Shown piece after piece: positions 1 to 8,530 of a DNA stretch of 64,000 nt; within the stretch, counting starts at the first letter, position 1, and each line of letters starts with the position of its first letter. The stretch lies in the NCBI RefSeq assembly GCF_004053875.1, contig NZ_SBIP01000006.1, forward strand, positions 227,804-291,803, read 5' to 3'. This DNA is from Neorhizobium lilium (GTDB taxonomy: Bacteria > Pseudomonadota > Alphaproteobacteria > Rhizobiales > Rhizobiaceae). Both the position numbers and the translations under genes were made by a program. The notes beneath the pieces were generated by a model. The model was not told where the DNA came from. It did not search any database and worked only from the letters and a program-made list of their open reading frames with translations.

Positions 1-399
1 GGCCAATATGAGCAGGATGGTATCGCCGCGGCGACTCGACTGCATAAGGCGATATTTGACGCGCTTGGCTGCAGCCAGGATGAGACCTTCCTCCACATGC
101 AGGACGCGCATCTGGAGCCCGATCCAGCGGGGAGCCATATAATGGGAACGACCGTCATGGGATCGGAATCCGGGGATTCGGTCGTCGATCCTAACTGCCG
201 CGCACATGGCCACCCAAACCTCTTCATCGTCGGAAGCTCTGTTTTCCCGACAGGATCAACAGCCAATCCTACACTCACGATCTGCGCACTGGCGCTCCGG
301 GCAGCAGCTTTCATCGAAGATATCATGCAAGCCGGCGAGTTGAATGAATTCGTCGGCCGAGGCTCCGGGACAGCAGTGTCGCTACAGGCCGGAAATTGA
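1..399 (+). CDS. GMC family oxidoreductase, C-terminal fragment (5' end outside window)
   Basis: The reading frame is open from base 1 and ends at TGA 397-399, giving the last 132 residues of a larger protein. The pattern HIMGTTVMG, then VVDPNCRAHG, then LFIVGSSVFPTGSTANP is the hallmark GMC_oxred_C segment of FAD-dependent glucose/methanol/choline oxidoreductases. The His of the HIMG motif and the Asn of TANPTLT are the expected catalytic pair. These enzymes oxidise alcohol or sugar hydroxyls; the substrate cannot be read from this fragment. The N-terminal FAD-binding GxGxxG lies upstream of the window. It precedes a transporter and a DRE-TIM enzyme on the same strand, so a shared catabolic cluster is possible. 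Confidence 0.88.
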   Translation, partial: GQYEQDGIAAATRLHKAIFDALGCSQDETFLHMQDAHLEPDPAGSHIMGTTVMGSESGDSVVDPNCRAHGHPNLFIVGSSVFPTGSTANPTLTICALALRAAAFIEDIMQAGELNEFVGRGSGTAVSLQAGN

Positions 400-434
400 G
401 AGCTTGCCCTTGTGGTCGAATTCCGAGGTGCCCA

Positions 435-1352
435 ATGTCCAACGCAAATTATATAGGTCAGCGAACCTTGACCGGAATAACATTGATGATGGCGGCTCAA
501 GTATTTTTTATCGGAACCGACACGTCGGCCAAGTGGTTGACAGTCATCGGCACGCCGGTCCTTCAGATCGTTTTCGTACGATATTTAGTCCATTTTCTTG
601 CATCTGTGATCTACTATATGCCTGCGCGCGGATTTTCGATATTCGCCACAGCATATCCGGGGAAACAGTTTCTACGTTCAAGCTGCCTGCTGTGCGCGAC
701 GATCGCTAATGTCGTCGCATTGAAATTCCTTCCTATCACAGTCACGACAACGGTCTCCTTCGCAGGCCCTATACTGGTGACGGTATTGGCTGTCCCGCTT
801 CTCAAGGAACATGTCGATGTCGCGAGGATCCTTGCAGTTTGCTTAGGTTTTCTTGGCGTTCTCATAGTTTTCCAGCCTTGGGGAGGAGACTTCCATCCGG
901 CTCTGCTTCTGAGCTTATGCGTGATGGCCTGCGGCTCCCTGTATTACATCCTCACCCGAATGCTATCCGGCGTCGACGGCATGGCCGCGATGCAATGTTG
1001 GTCCAGCGCGCTTGGCGTGGTGCTTCTGCTTCCGCTCGCGGCCACTTTCTCAGCGTGGCCAGCTACTCTCTACGAATGGGTCATCCTTGTCCTGGTTGGC
1101 ATCTTCGGAGCCATCGCCCACACCCTCGTCGCTGCCGCTCACCGTTTCACTGAGGCGTCGGTCCTCGCCCCCATCGTCTACACCCAGATCGTGTTTGCGA
1201 CGCTGTCAAGCATCCTGATCTTCGGCACCTGGCCTAGCGCTGCGACATCAATAGGGGGTGGTTTTATCGTTTTGTCCGGTGCGTGGGTCCTGCAACAGGC
1301 AAGGCATCGACGGGCACGGCCGCCTAAGATTCGAGTGAGTGAGCCTACGTAA
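435..1352 (+). CDS. DMT superfamily (EamA-type) transporter
   Basis: A roughly 305-residue, very hydrophobic protein with about ten predicted membrane spans in two homologous halves, the usual EamA/RhaT layout. The stretch YILTRMLSGVDG between halves and the end AHTLVAAAHRF...APIVYTQIVFATL are typical of this family. It probably exports a small metabolite across the inner membrane; the substrate is unknown. The ATG at 435 is preferred because GAGGTG lies about seven bases upstream; the upstream in-frame TTG at 396 overlaps the preceding stop and adds a non-hydrophobic Cys/Arg-rich stretch. It lies 35 bases after the GMC gene and 69 bases before the next gene, all on the plus strand. Confidence 0.85.
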   Translation: MSNANYIGQRTLTGITLMMAAQVFFIGTDTSAKWLTVIGTPVLQIVFVRYLVHFLASVIYYMPARGFSIFATAYPGKQFLRSSCLLCATIANVVALKFLPITVTTTVSFAGPILVTVLAVPLLKEHVDVARILAVCLGFLGVLIVFQPWGGDFHPALLLSLCVMACGSLYYILTRMLSGVDGMAAMQCWSSALGVVLLLPLAATFSAWPATLYEWVILVLVGIFGAIAHTLVAAAHRFTEASVLAPIVYTQIVFATLSSILIFGTWPSAATSIGGGFIVLSGAWVLQQARHRRARPPKIRVSEPT

Positions 1353-1421
1353 CGCAGGCCAACGCGCATGGGTCAGATGAACCCGCTGAAATACAAGCGC
1401 GCACCAAAGGAGGATGGCGTC

Positions 1422-2570
1422 ATGAAAATAAGCGACTGCACTTTACGGGATTACGTCGGTTCGGCATTCATCAACACTGCGGCCCTGGATTGCTCAATGC
1501 TCGCGGACCTATTGGATCAACTCGATTTAGACGAGCTTGAAATAGGAGACCCATTTTCCTACGAGTCCGATGCGTTACTCTTGAGCCGGTTGAAACTTCG
1601 CGCTCCGATAGCGACATTCTACGGACCGAAGAACCTTTCAACGATCCGGGCCGATTTGGAGAAAATCAAGGCTCTGGGGGTGGACGGCGTCGTTGTATCG
1701 ATCCCGGCGTCCGATAAGTTTGCGCAAATCAAACTTCCGTCAGCGGCCTGGCAGTATCGTTTCGACCTGATTTCAACAACATTGGAACTCGCCGCCGAGG
1801 TCGGATTATACGTCGTCGCAACTGGCGAGGATTCGCCGTCTGCGGATATCAATTATCTGCGGGAATATCTTGCCATAGTGCATTCAGGCGGAGCACAAAA
1901 GTTTCGATACGCGGAGTCCGTCTCCCGCAGTTTGCCAGTACAGACTTTCTCCCGCATCAAAGGGCTTCTTGAGGCCGTTCCCGGCGCTCAGATTGAAATG
2001 CATTGTCACGACATGTTCGGGTTGGCGTTGGCTAACGGCATAGCCGGAGCCGAAGCGGGGGCGACATGGATTTCAGGGACGTTCTTGGGAGTCGGGGAAC
2101 GAGGTGGAAACATCAACACCCTCGACGCTCTCGCCGTCGCGAAATTTTTGTTCGGAGATAGTGATAGGGATCTGTCCAATATCTCCGCCATCTCCGAGAA
2201 GGTGGCAAGCGACCTCGGGATCACCTTTCCCTCCTTCCAACGGGTCATTGGGCGGCACAGCTTTTCATTCGAGCAACTTGGGCCATTGAACAATCAATCT
2301 GCCTATCTTCCCTTCGACCCCGGCGATGTCGGACAGAATGTGTCCGTCGTTCTCAGCGGCAAGCATAGTCTTGGGACACTCGCGTATATCGCATCCCAAG
2401 CAGGCCTCCAGCATGATGAACTCGCGCTCCAAGCCGCCGACGTCAGTTTAAGGCAAACGCTGTCCGACACAGGAAAAGTGGTTGATCAGGAGACGGCAGA
2501 AGCTGTGATCAGAGCGATGCTGGATGAGCCAAAGCGCTCGAACCACATATCTCAGTTAAAAGCAGTTTGA
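1422..2570 (+). CDS. HMGL-like / homocitrate-synthase-like DRE-TIM metallolyase family protein
   Basis: Predicted 382 residues. It opens with DCTLRD (about residues 4-9), the variant of the DxTLRDG signature of the HMG-CoA lyase/isopropylmalate synthase/pyruvate carboxyltransferase superfamily. It has the metal-binding HCH (EMHCHDMFGLALANG) and the GERGGNINT loop. Such TIM-barrel enzymes make or break C-C bonds between a 2-oxo acid or acyl-CoA and a carboxylate using a divalent metal. There is no long C-terminal allosteric LeuA domain, so it is closer to homocitrate synthase/HMG-CoA-lyase-sized members; the reaction cannot be assigned. The ATG at 1422 follows AAAGGAGG by about nine bases and is preferred over the in-frame ATG at 1368. 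The last 62 bases overlap the convergent HAD gene. Confidence 0.82.
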   Translation: MKISDCTLRDYVGSAFINTAALDCSMLADLLDQLDLDELEIGDPFSYESDALLLSRLKLRAPIATFYGPKNLSTIRADLEKIKALGVDGVVVSIPASDKFAQIKLPSAAWQYRFDLISTTLELAAEVGLYVVATGEDSPSADINYLREYLAIVHSGGAQKFRYAESVSRSLPVQTFSRIKGLLEAVPGAQIEMHCHDMFGLALANGIAGAEAGATWISGTFLGVGERGGNINTLDALAVAKFLFGDSDRDLSNISAISEKVASDLGITFPSFQRVIGRHSFSFEQLGPLNNQSAYLPFDPGDVGQNVSVVLSGKHSLGTLAYIASQAGLQHDELALQAADVSLRQTLSDTGKVVDQETAEAVIRAMLDEPKRSNHISQLKAV

Positions 2571-3240
2571 GCTCGCTGAGGTCTGAAATGACAAGGTCCG
2601 GGCCAAACATTCTCAACTCCCCCTGCATTTGGGGAGAATGATGTTTACCTCCCACGAACGCGCAACTGCGCATGTGGGCGCGTCGGGCCGCTTCAAGCCC
2701 GACGCTGCTATCTTCGATAACCAGGCATTCATCCGGCTCAACGCCCATTACTTCTGCTGCGAGAAGAAAAACCGAAGGGTCTGGCTTCCGCAAACCGACG
2801 TCGTCCGATGAAAAAAATCGCGGCCCGACCAGGCGCAGAAGCCCAGCCGATCTCATTCGGTGGATCAGATCGGGGCGAGAGGCGTTCGATGCGATGCAAT
2901 AGGGAATCGGAAGACCTTCCAGCGCGTCTACCGCGCCCCGGGTCGGAACCACCCCACTGGATATGGCGGCTCGCCAATCGATGCGAACATCCTCTATAAA
3001 GCCCTCTGGCAGCCGGCTGCGTATAAGCGCCTCTAAAAGAGGCTGATCCTGTTCCTTGGCCGCTCCTGACAATGCCGACGAGACGGCATGCGCTGCGACA
3101 TCGAACCCAAGAAGGGTAAGTTTAGCCGAAATGATTTCGGCCACAAGGATTTCCGTTTCGGCAAGCGTTCCATCAAAGTCAAAAATGACAAGTTTTGGAG
3201 GGCAAGAGCCGACCAGGCTACGCGACGGCATAAAGTTCAT
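2509..3240 (-). CDS. HAD superfamily phosphatase (beta-phosphoglucomutase-like)
   Basis: A roughly 243-residue HAD hydrolase. Motif I is FDFDGTLAE (two aspartates), motif II lies around CIASNAS, and motif III/IV is RKPDPSVFLLAAEVMGV...CLVIEDSSVGLEAA. The final D-S-S-G-type loop fits subclass I phosphoglycolate/beta-phosphoglucomutase-like enzymes, which dephosphorylate small phospho-sugars. The start at ATG 3240 is chosen because GGAG lies about nine bases before it; a longer frame to 3318 exists. It begins 23 bases inside the 3' end of the phosphodiesterase gene, so the two are translationally coupled. It is the last gene of the ABC transporter operon and probably removes phosphate from the imported, cleaved substrate (inference). 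Its 3' end overlaps the convergent upstream gene. Confidence 0.85.
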   Translation of the reverse strand: MNFMPSRSLVGSCPPKLVIFDFDGTLAETEILVAEIISAKLTLLGFDVAAHAVSSALSGAAKEQDQPLLEALIRSRLPEGFIEDVRIDWRAAISSGVVPTRGAVDALEGLPIPYCIASNASRPDLIHRMRSAGLLRLVGPRFFSSDDVGLRKPDPSVFLLAAEVMGVEPDECLVIEDSSVGLEAARRAHMRSCAFVGGKHHSPQMQGELRMFGPDLVISDLSELKLLLTEICGSSALAHPASL

Positions 3241-4024
3241 TTTTCGGATCTCCGGGACGGATTGCCTGATAGCTTTCAAGCCCATGATGGGAGTGCACGA
3301 TGACATTCTCGTCACCAAGGAAAATCACATCGTAGGACGGTGCCGCCGCAACAAGGGTTGATCGTCCGTATTGCTGGAAGTCGAGGGCGATGTGGTGGGC
3401 CGTACCACGGTTTGCGGTGAACGGAACGCCGCCAAAGCTTCCGGCCGCGGTGAGGTGCCGGTGGCCGAAAAGCATGTGCCGGACCGTCTTGTGCTTGGCG
3501 ATGACACGCAAAAAACCCTCTGGATCCCTCATATCGTCTTCCGGGCCGAAAAAGGGGGCGTGGAAGTTGCTGGGTGTGTGGTGCATGGCGATGACAACCG
3601 GAACATCGACCGATCTGACAAGCTGCTCGTCCAGCCATTCCAACCGACCGCCATCAAGTGCGCCGCAATCACTGTCCTCATCATTTGTGTCGAGAAGAAT
3701 GATCCGCCAACCCTTCAGGTCGATGACCTCTTGGGCGAAGCCGTATCCGCCGAAGACATTACGGTACGCACTGCGGTTGTCATGGTTTCCCAGCGTCAAA
3801 TGGACCGGAAGTGCGACATCGGTGAGCATCCTCTGCAGGAGCTTGTAGGCTTCTGGGTCTCCTGTGTCGGTCAGATCTCCGGTAATGAGAATAGCAGCAC
3901 TATCCGGGTGCTCCGAGCTTATGTGAGCCAGCGCGTCGCGCAACCGATGTGCAGGATCCAATCCGAACAAGGTTTTGCCCGGCGCGACAAGGTGAGGATC
4001 AGTCAGTTGGATGATCTTTTGCAT
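3218..4024 (-). CDS. Metallophosphoesterase (CpdA/GpdQ-like phosphodiesterase)
   Basis: 268 residues with all calcineurin-like metal-binding blocks: TDPHL (D-x-H) near residue 8, GDLTDTG near 50, GNHDN near 80, an MHHTP block and a FGHRHL block (GHxH). This order and size match class III cyclic-nucleotide/glycerophosphodiester phosphodiesterases such as CpdA and GpdQ. It hydrolyses phosphodiesters using a di-metal centre in the cytoplasm. AAAGGA sits just upstream of the ATG. The position between an UgpB-like binding protein gene and a HAD phosphatase suggests that the imported solute is a phosphodiester (for example a glycerophosphodiester) that is cleaved then dephosphorylated; this is inference from context. 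Confidence 0.87.
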   Translation of the reverse strand: MQKIIQLTDPHLVAPGKTLFGLDPAHRLRDALAHISSEHPDSAAILITGDLTDTGDPEAYKLLQRMLTDVALPVHLTLGNHDNRSAYRNVFGGYGFAQEVIDLKGWRIILLDTNDEDSDCGALDGGRLEWLDEQLVRSVDVPVVIAMHHTPSNFHAPFFGPEDDMRDPEGFLRVIAKHKTVRHMLFGHRHLTAAGSFGGVPFTANRGTAHHIALDFQQYGRSTLVAAAPSYDVIFLGDENVIVHSHHGLESYQAIRPGDPKNELYAVA

Positions 4025-4084
4025 GAATACGTTCCTTTTCGGCCCAGCTCAAGGAAGCCGGGCCTCATCAGCGAGGTGCAGGAT

Positions 4085-5380
4085 TTAGTTCTGAAGGAGG
4101 GAATTCGTCGCATCGACAAGCCGCTTCAGGCCATCTTCCGGTGTGATGCTCCCACGTTGAAGTTGATCGAACACCTGGCGCTGAGCAGCCCAGATTTCCT
4201 TGCTGTTGCCGCGAGGATAGCTATACCAGGGACGGGCAAAGCCAACCTGCTTGAACGCGGTGGCATAAGTCGAATTCTGGGCGTAGAATTCTTTTAGCGT
4301 ATCGCCGGCTTTGAGGTTGGTCGGCATATAGCCTGTCGACCTGGCGACGAAGGCCTGCGACTCCGGACCTGTGACGAATTTGACGTACTTCCACGCGGCG
4401 TCCCGATGTTTTTGGTCTTTTGCTGTAATTGCAACTGCATTTCCGCCCGTCGGCAAACCGCCGGTTTTGGCGGCAATCGGGAAGGTTGCGGTTCTCATCT
4501 CGAAACGGCCGCCGACCGTTTTGGTGAAGTTTGCGACGCTTGACGGCGACGTCACGAAGAACCCGAGTTTTCCAGCAAAGAACTGCTGTTGGTATGCACT
4601 TGCCTTCGCCGCGACATTCATTTTGGTGTCATTCGCGATCCGCTGCAGCAACTTCATGGCATCAAGGCCGATTTGGTTGTCGAAACCGACAGTTCTCCCG
4701 TCTGCGCTGACCATTTCGCCACCGAGGCTGAGGACGGTTGCCTGCCAGTCCCAGTCGGATTCGATTGCTCCGACCGAGAAGTCCATCCCGCTTATTCCGT
4801 TGCCCAATGCACCGATGTCCTGCGCGAGCTTAATCAGTCCATCCCAATCCTTGGGAAAGGCATCAGGATCGTGTCCTGCCTGTTTGACCAAGTCTGCATT
4901 GAAGTAAACAATCGGGGTCGAGGCATTGAAGGGGATAGCATATTGCGTGCCATCGACCTGTCCGAGCGCAAGAAGCGCCTGCCCGAAATTCTCGGAGATC
5001 CAGTCTGAACCTTCCGCTTCTATGAAAGGCGTCAAAGGGACTGTCTGCTTCCGCTTGGACAGCGTTTCGACCATAGCGTTCAACTCGCTGTAGCCCGAAA
5101 AATAGACGTCTGGAAGATCGCCAGTCAGCGCACCCCGAGCGATTGCCAATGTTGCTTCCGTGTAGTCGGGTGGCGACAACCGAAACTTGATCTTAATATC
5201 CGGATTCGCTGCCATGAATGACTGGGCAAGAGGCTCGTGGAAGCTTTTCGACTCCGGCCATGGATACATCACATCAAGCGTAACGTCTTCGGCCATTGCG
5301 GAAAGTGGTGAGCCTAAGCTGGTGCAGCCCAAAGCTATGGCAATGAGTGCCGCCTTTGGCAGGTTTGATACGATTGGCAT
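4085..5380 (-). CDS. ABC transporter extracellular solute-binding protein (family 1, sugar/glycerol-3-P type)
   Basis: 431 residues with a clear Sec signal peptide (Met, short Lys region, AALIAIALGCTSLGS, cleavage near AMA-ED). The mature protein has the family 1 features: LDVMYPWPESKSFHEPLAQSF at the N terminus, ANPDIKIKF, the VYFSGYSEL region, and PIVYFNADLVKQAGHDP. It binds substrate in the periplasm and delivers it to the two permeases encoded upstream in the same operon. It is followed 60 bases later by the phosphodiesterase. The length and style resemble UgpB/MalE relatives in rhizobia. The exact ligand cannot be determined from sequence alone. Confidence 0.9.
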   Translation of the reverse strand: MPIVSNLPKAALIAIALGCTSLGSPLSAMAEDVTLDVMYPWPESKSFHEPLAQSFMAANPDIKIKFRLSPPDYTEATLAIARGALTGDLPDVYFSGYSELNAMVETLSKRKQTVPLTPFIEAEGSDWISENFGQALLALGQVDGTQYAIPFNASTPIVYFNADLVKQAGHDPDAFPKDWDGLIKLAQDIGALGNGISGMDFSVGAIESDWDWQATVLSLGGEMVSADGRTVGFDNQIGLDAMKLLQRIANDTKMNVAAKASAYQQQFFAGKLGFFVTSPSSVANFTKTVGGRFEMRTATFPIAAKTGGLPTGGNAVAITAKDQKHRDAAWKYVKFVTGPESQAFVARSTGYMPTNLKAGDTLKEFYAQNSTYATAFKQVGFARPWYSYPRGNSKEIWAAQRQVFDQLQRGSITPEDGLKRLVDATNSLLQN

Positions 5381-5462
5381 TTCTGATCACTCCGTTGATT
5401 GAATTTTTGCGGATATGTCGAGGCCGAAACGTAGGAACGCCGGGCCGTATCTATTCGGGCCG

Positions 5463-6293
5463 CTATTTCACGCCTGTCATGGTGATGCCTTGAACAAAGC
5501 GGCGCTGAGCGGCGAGGAAGAAAACAACGAGTGGCAGCGTCACGATCGTTGCAGCGGCCATCAGAGGACCGGTCTGATCCCCACTCTCTTCGCTGCGAAA
5601 GAACAAAACGCCAAGCGTCGGCGGCGCGAGATCTGGCTCGGTGACCACGATCAATGGCCAATAAAGATCATTCCAATGGGCCGCGACAGAGAAGATCGCG
5701 AAGGCAGCTATGGCAGGCTTGCTTGCGGGCAAAATCAGTCGCCAAAGGATTCCTTTTTCCGAAAGCCCGTCGAGGCGAGCGGCTTCAATGATCTCGTCTG
5801 GATATCCGCGCAGATATTGCGCAAGCATCAGGATTGCAAAGACGGATACGGCAAAAGGAGAGATTAACGCGAAATACGAGTTCAGAAGATCCAGCTGAGC
5901 CAATCCCACGAAGAGCGGCAGAGCGACGGCTTGAAAAGGTATTGCGAGACAGCAAATTACCGTCGCCGTCAAAAACGTCCTGCCGCGGAAAGATAGTTTC
6001 GCGATAGCATAAGCGCAGGGAAGCGCTGTGGCGATCTGCAGAAGCAGTATCACGCCGCACACAAACACACCGTTCGCCAGGAACCGTGGTAGAGGCGTCG
6101 TCAGCAGCGCTTGGGTGTAATTGTAAACAACGTCCCATTTCGTAGGCCAGAGTAAGGAGTCGCTGTTAAACGCGTCACCGGATGACCGCAGCGACGTTAT
6201 TATCATCCAGAAAAACGGAAATATTGAATAGACCACACCGATTGAAAGAACCGCGTGTTCAAAAATAACGGGTTTCAAGCTTCCACGATTCAT
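5463..6293 (-). CDS. ABC transporter inner-membrane permease (MalG/UgpE type)
   Basis: 276 residues, six predicted membrane spans. The EAA loop reads EAARLDGLSEKGILWRLILPASKPA, the consensus contact with the ATPase. The N terminus starts directly with a membrane helix, and the family-typical C terminus (FVQGITMTGVK) is exactly the MalG/UgpE ending. It forms a heterodimer with the permease encoded immediately upstream, whose stop overlaps this start by four bases (ATGA). About 80 bases separate it from the binding-protein gene downstream. Confidence 0.92.
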   Translation of the reverse strand: MNRGSLKPVIFEHAVLSIGVVYSIFPFFWMIITSLRSSGDAFNSDSLLWPTKWDVVYNYTQALLTTPLPRFLANGVFVCGVILLLQIATALPCAYAIAKLSFRGRTFLTATVICCLAIPFQAVALPLFVGLAQLDLLNSYFALISPFAVSVFAILMLAQYLRGYPDEIIEAARLDGLSEKGILWRLILPASKPAIAAFAIFSVAAHWNDLYWPLIVVTEPDLAPPTLGVLFFRSEESGDQTGPLMAAATIVTLPLVVFFLAAQRRFVQGITMTGVK

Positions 6294-7210
6294 GCTGCCT
6301 GCTGCCTTCTTGCAATTCTGAACTGCACGAGAGAGATCGCGCAGACCATCGCGACGAATATCAGGGTGAGAGCGCTGCCATAGCCGATCCGAAGATAGGA
6401 GAATGCTTCCAGGTAGGTCTTATAGAGAATGACTTGGGAACGGCCTGCAGGACCCCCTGAGGTAAGGACGACGACCAATTCAAAAACTTGGAAGGTGCGT
6501 ATGGTTGTTAGAAGCGCGGCAACCAAAGTAGTCGGAGCGAGCTGAGGCCAGGTGATACGCCTGAACTTCTCCCATCCCCGGTCCGCGCCATCCAAAGCGG
6601 CCGCCTCGTACATTTCCTTTGGAATTGTGGTCAATCCAGCAAGAAAAATGATGAAACAGAAGCAGGTGTGCTGCCAGATTGCGATAAGAGCGATGCTCCC
6701 TAACGCGAAATCAGGATCGGAAAAGAAGCCTATTGCGGGAAGCTCAAAGTACTGAAGAAGTCTGGCTATAGGCCCGATCCGATCATGGAGAATAAAGCTC
6801 CATACAAGCGACATGACGGGCATGGTCGCGGTGATTGGCAAAAAGAAAACCAGCTCATAAAACCGGCGTGTAACGGTCCTGGAATTCACGAGCAGTGCGA
6901 AGAATAGCGCGAGGACCACAGTTGTTGGGACAACCATGCCGGCGAATAGGAAGGTGTTCGTCACAGCCTGCCTCACCTGCGGATCTCCCAGCGCTTTGGA
7001 AAAATTCGCTAATCCGACCCAATTCAGGCCGGCATCACCCAACTGATAGTCGGTAAAGCTAAACGCGAGGACGGTGGCGAACGGTACAACGGTCGTGACA
7101 ACGATCAAAAAGACCGCCGGTCCAATGCACCAAAAGGCCATTTGTTCTGATCTGGCCCTAGCCGCCATAGCCCCATACCGGCCCATAGTATCTTGGCTGA
7201 TTGCGGTCAT
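6290..7210 (-). CDS. ABC transporter inner-membrane permease (MalF/UgpA type)
   Basis: 306 residues with six predicted membrane spans and an EAA loop reading EAAALDGADRGWEKFRRITWPQL. Conserved family blocks include FSFTDYQLG, the first periplasmic NWVGLANFSKAL region and the C-terminal TSGGPAGRSQVILYKTYLEAF. It pairs with the MalG-type permease. Its start overlaps the stop of the ATPase gene by four bases, and its end overlaps the next permease gene, so the three membrane/ATPase subunits are translated as one coupled unit. Confidence 0.92.
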   Translation of the reverse strand: MTAISQDTMGRYGAMAARARSEQMAFWCIGPAVFLIVVTTVVPFATVLAFSFTDYQLGDAGLNWVGLANFSKALGDPQVRQAVTNTFLFAGMVVPTTVVLALFFALLVNSRTVTRRFYELVFFLPITATMPVMSLVWSFILHDRIGPIARLLQYFELPAIGFFSDPDFALGSIALIAIWQHTCFCFIIFLAGLTTIPKEMYEAAALDGADRGWEKFRRITWPQLAPTTLVAALLTTIRTFQVFELVVVLTSGGPAGRSQVILYKTYLEAFSYLRIGYGSALTLIFVAMVCAISLVQFRIARRQQAA

Positions 7211-8400
7211 GATACAGCTACCAAAGGTGCCTTTGTCTCGGCTGATAGCGCATTCGCGATCGGAATGGCTTTCCCGCTGGGATCGAAGAGGTGGAGACCG
7301 GAACCGTATGCCTCAAGCCAAAGTGAGCCAGTTAGAAGCCCTGATGCCACCATCGATCGATGATCCGCCGCACGCGCCTGGGCAACGAGTACGCGCCCTG
7401 TCCGCTTGGCTGTACACCAGAGAAGCACCTCTGGTCCAAGTAGCTCTACGCGATCAAGGCTGACTGGAATGCCGAGAACTGCCTTGGCGGTCGGGGCCGG
7501 TCGTAGGGCAAACGCCTCTGGTCTGATGCCCAAAGTTAGCTTCTGTTCGCGTTCCACAGTCCGTATGTTGCACCGCTCCGCCTCTGCAACGACCACGCCC
7601 GCGTCGTTCAGCGCCGGGATGCAGTTGATTGACGGGTGACCGATAAACCTCGCCACGTCGACGTGCGCGGGAGCGGAATAGATTGCCTCAGGAGTGTCAT
7701 ATTGAAGAATCTGGCCACCCATCATCAATGCAATACGGTCTGACATGGTCATCGCCTCAGTCTGGTCATGCGTCACATAGAGGACTGTCGCATCGAGGCG
7801 CTTGTTCATAGCCACCAGTTCGCTGCGCATGGTCACACGCAATTTCGCGTCCAGGTTCGATAAAGGTTCGTCCATAAGGAATAATCCCGGAGCCCTCACC
7901 ATGGCACGGGCGAGGGCCACACGTTGTCGTTGACCTCCTGAAAGCTGCGCGGGCCGCCGGTCGAGCAAGTGGTCGATCTCAGCAACCGACGCCACTTTCC
8001 GCACCTCCGCCGTTATGTCCGCCATCAGCATCCGTTGCCCAGGCGCATACCTGCCAAGAAGTGGAAGACGCTGAAACGGAGAAAGACGCTCCATCTCAAG
8101 GGGTAGCGATATATTTTCTCCTACCGTCATGTGGGGGTAGAGCGCATAGCTCTGAAATACCATCGCAAGATTACGGGCACGAGGAGGAAGGTGATCGATC
8201 GAATGGCCGTTCACCGAGACCGTCCCCTGATCTTGAGCTTCAAAGCCTGCAATGACGCGTAAAAGAGTGGATTTTCCGCAACCGGACGGACCCAATAATG
8301 AAACGAACGATCCGGCCTGCACATCAAGACTGATTTGGCTAAGAACGTGGGTTTGCCCAAAAGCCTTTGTCAGATCGCAAATACTGAGTGTCGCGCCCAT
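7207..8400 (-). CDS. ABC transporter ATP-binding protein (MalK/UgpC type)
   Basis: About 397 residues. Walker A is GPSGCGKST, the signature is LSGGQRQRVALARA, Walker B is LFLMDEPLSNLD, and the switch His is in YVTHDQTEAM. The C-terminal TOBE/OB regulatory domain follows (LGIRPEAFALR). This is the standard CUT1 importer ATPase, serving both permeases. I chose the ATG at 8400 because GAGGA lies five bases upstream; an in-frame ATG at 8430 would add ten residues. It is the first gene of the transport operon. An insertion of roughly twenty residues (near LPLLGRYAPGQRM) sits between Walker A and the signature, longer than in MalK itself. Confidence 0.92.
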   Translation of the reverse strand: MGATLSICDLTKAFGQTHVLSQISLDVQAGSFVSLLGPSGCGKSTLLRVIAGFEAQDQGTVSVNGHSIDHLPPRARNLAMVFQSYALYPHMTVGENISLPLEMERLSPFQRLPLLGRYAPGQRMLMADITAEVRKVASVAEIDHLLDRRPAQLSGGQRQRVALARAMVRAPGLFLMDEPLSNLDAKLRVTMRSELVAMNKRLDATVLYVTHDQTEAMTMSDRIALMMGGQILQYDTPEAIYSAPAHVDVARFIGHPSINCIPALNDAGVVVAEAERCNIRTVEREQKLTLGIRPEAFALRPAPTAKAVLGIPVSLDRVELLGPEVLLWCTAKRTGRVLVAQARAADHRSMVASGLLTGSLWLEAYGSGLHLFDPSGKAIPIANALSAETKAPLVAVS

Positions 8401-8465
8401 TGTGTCCTCATACTCGTCTTTGGTGAGCACGAGATATCGGAACCAAGTTTCAGATTTATGACGTT

Positions 8466-8480
8466 TGGAACTTTATTCCA
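8466..8480. promoter_or_regulatory. Candidate RpiR operator (inverted repeat TGGAA-N5-TTCCA)
   Basis: The sequence TGGAACTTTATTCCA has perfect 5-bp arms and lies 66 bases upstream of the ABC ATPase start and just downstream of the RpiR gene. MurR/RpiR-family operators commonly have the TGGAAT/ATTCCA form. Binding by the neighbouring RpiR protein is inference. Confidence 0.45.
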
Positions 8481-8530
8481 GTCTATTCGAGTCAAGTGCT
8501 GAGGCTAGAGGAAGAGGACCCGATGCGATC

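Noticed and set aside
3371..4297. Plus-strand frame of about 300 codons opposite the phosphodiesterase and binding-protein genes
   Set aside because: It is antisense to two clear genes and shows no conserved motif.
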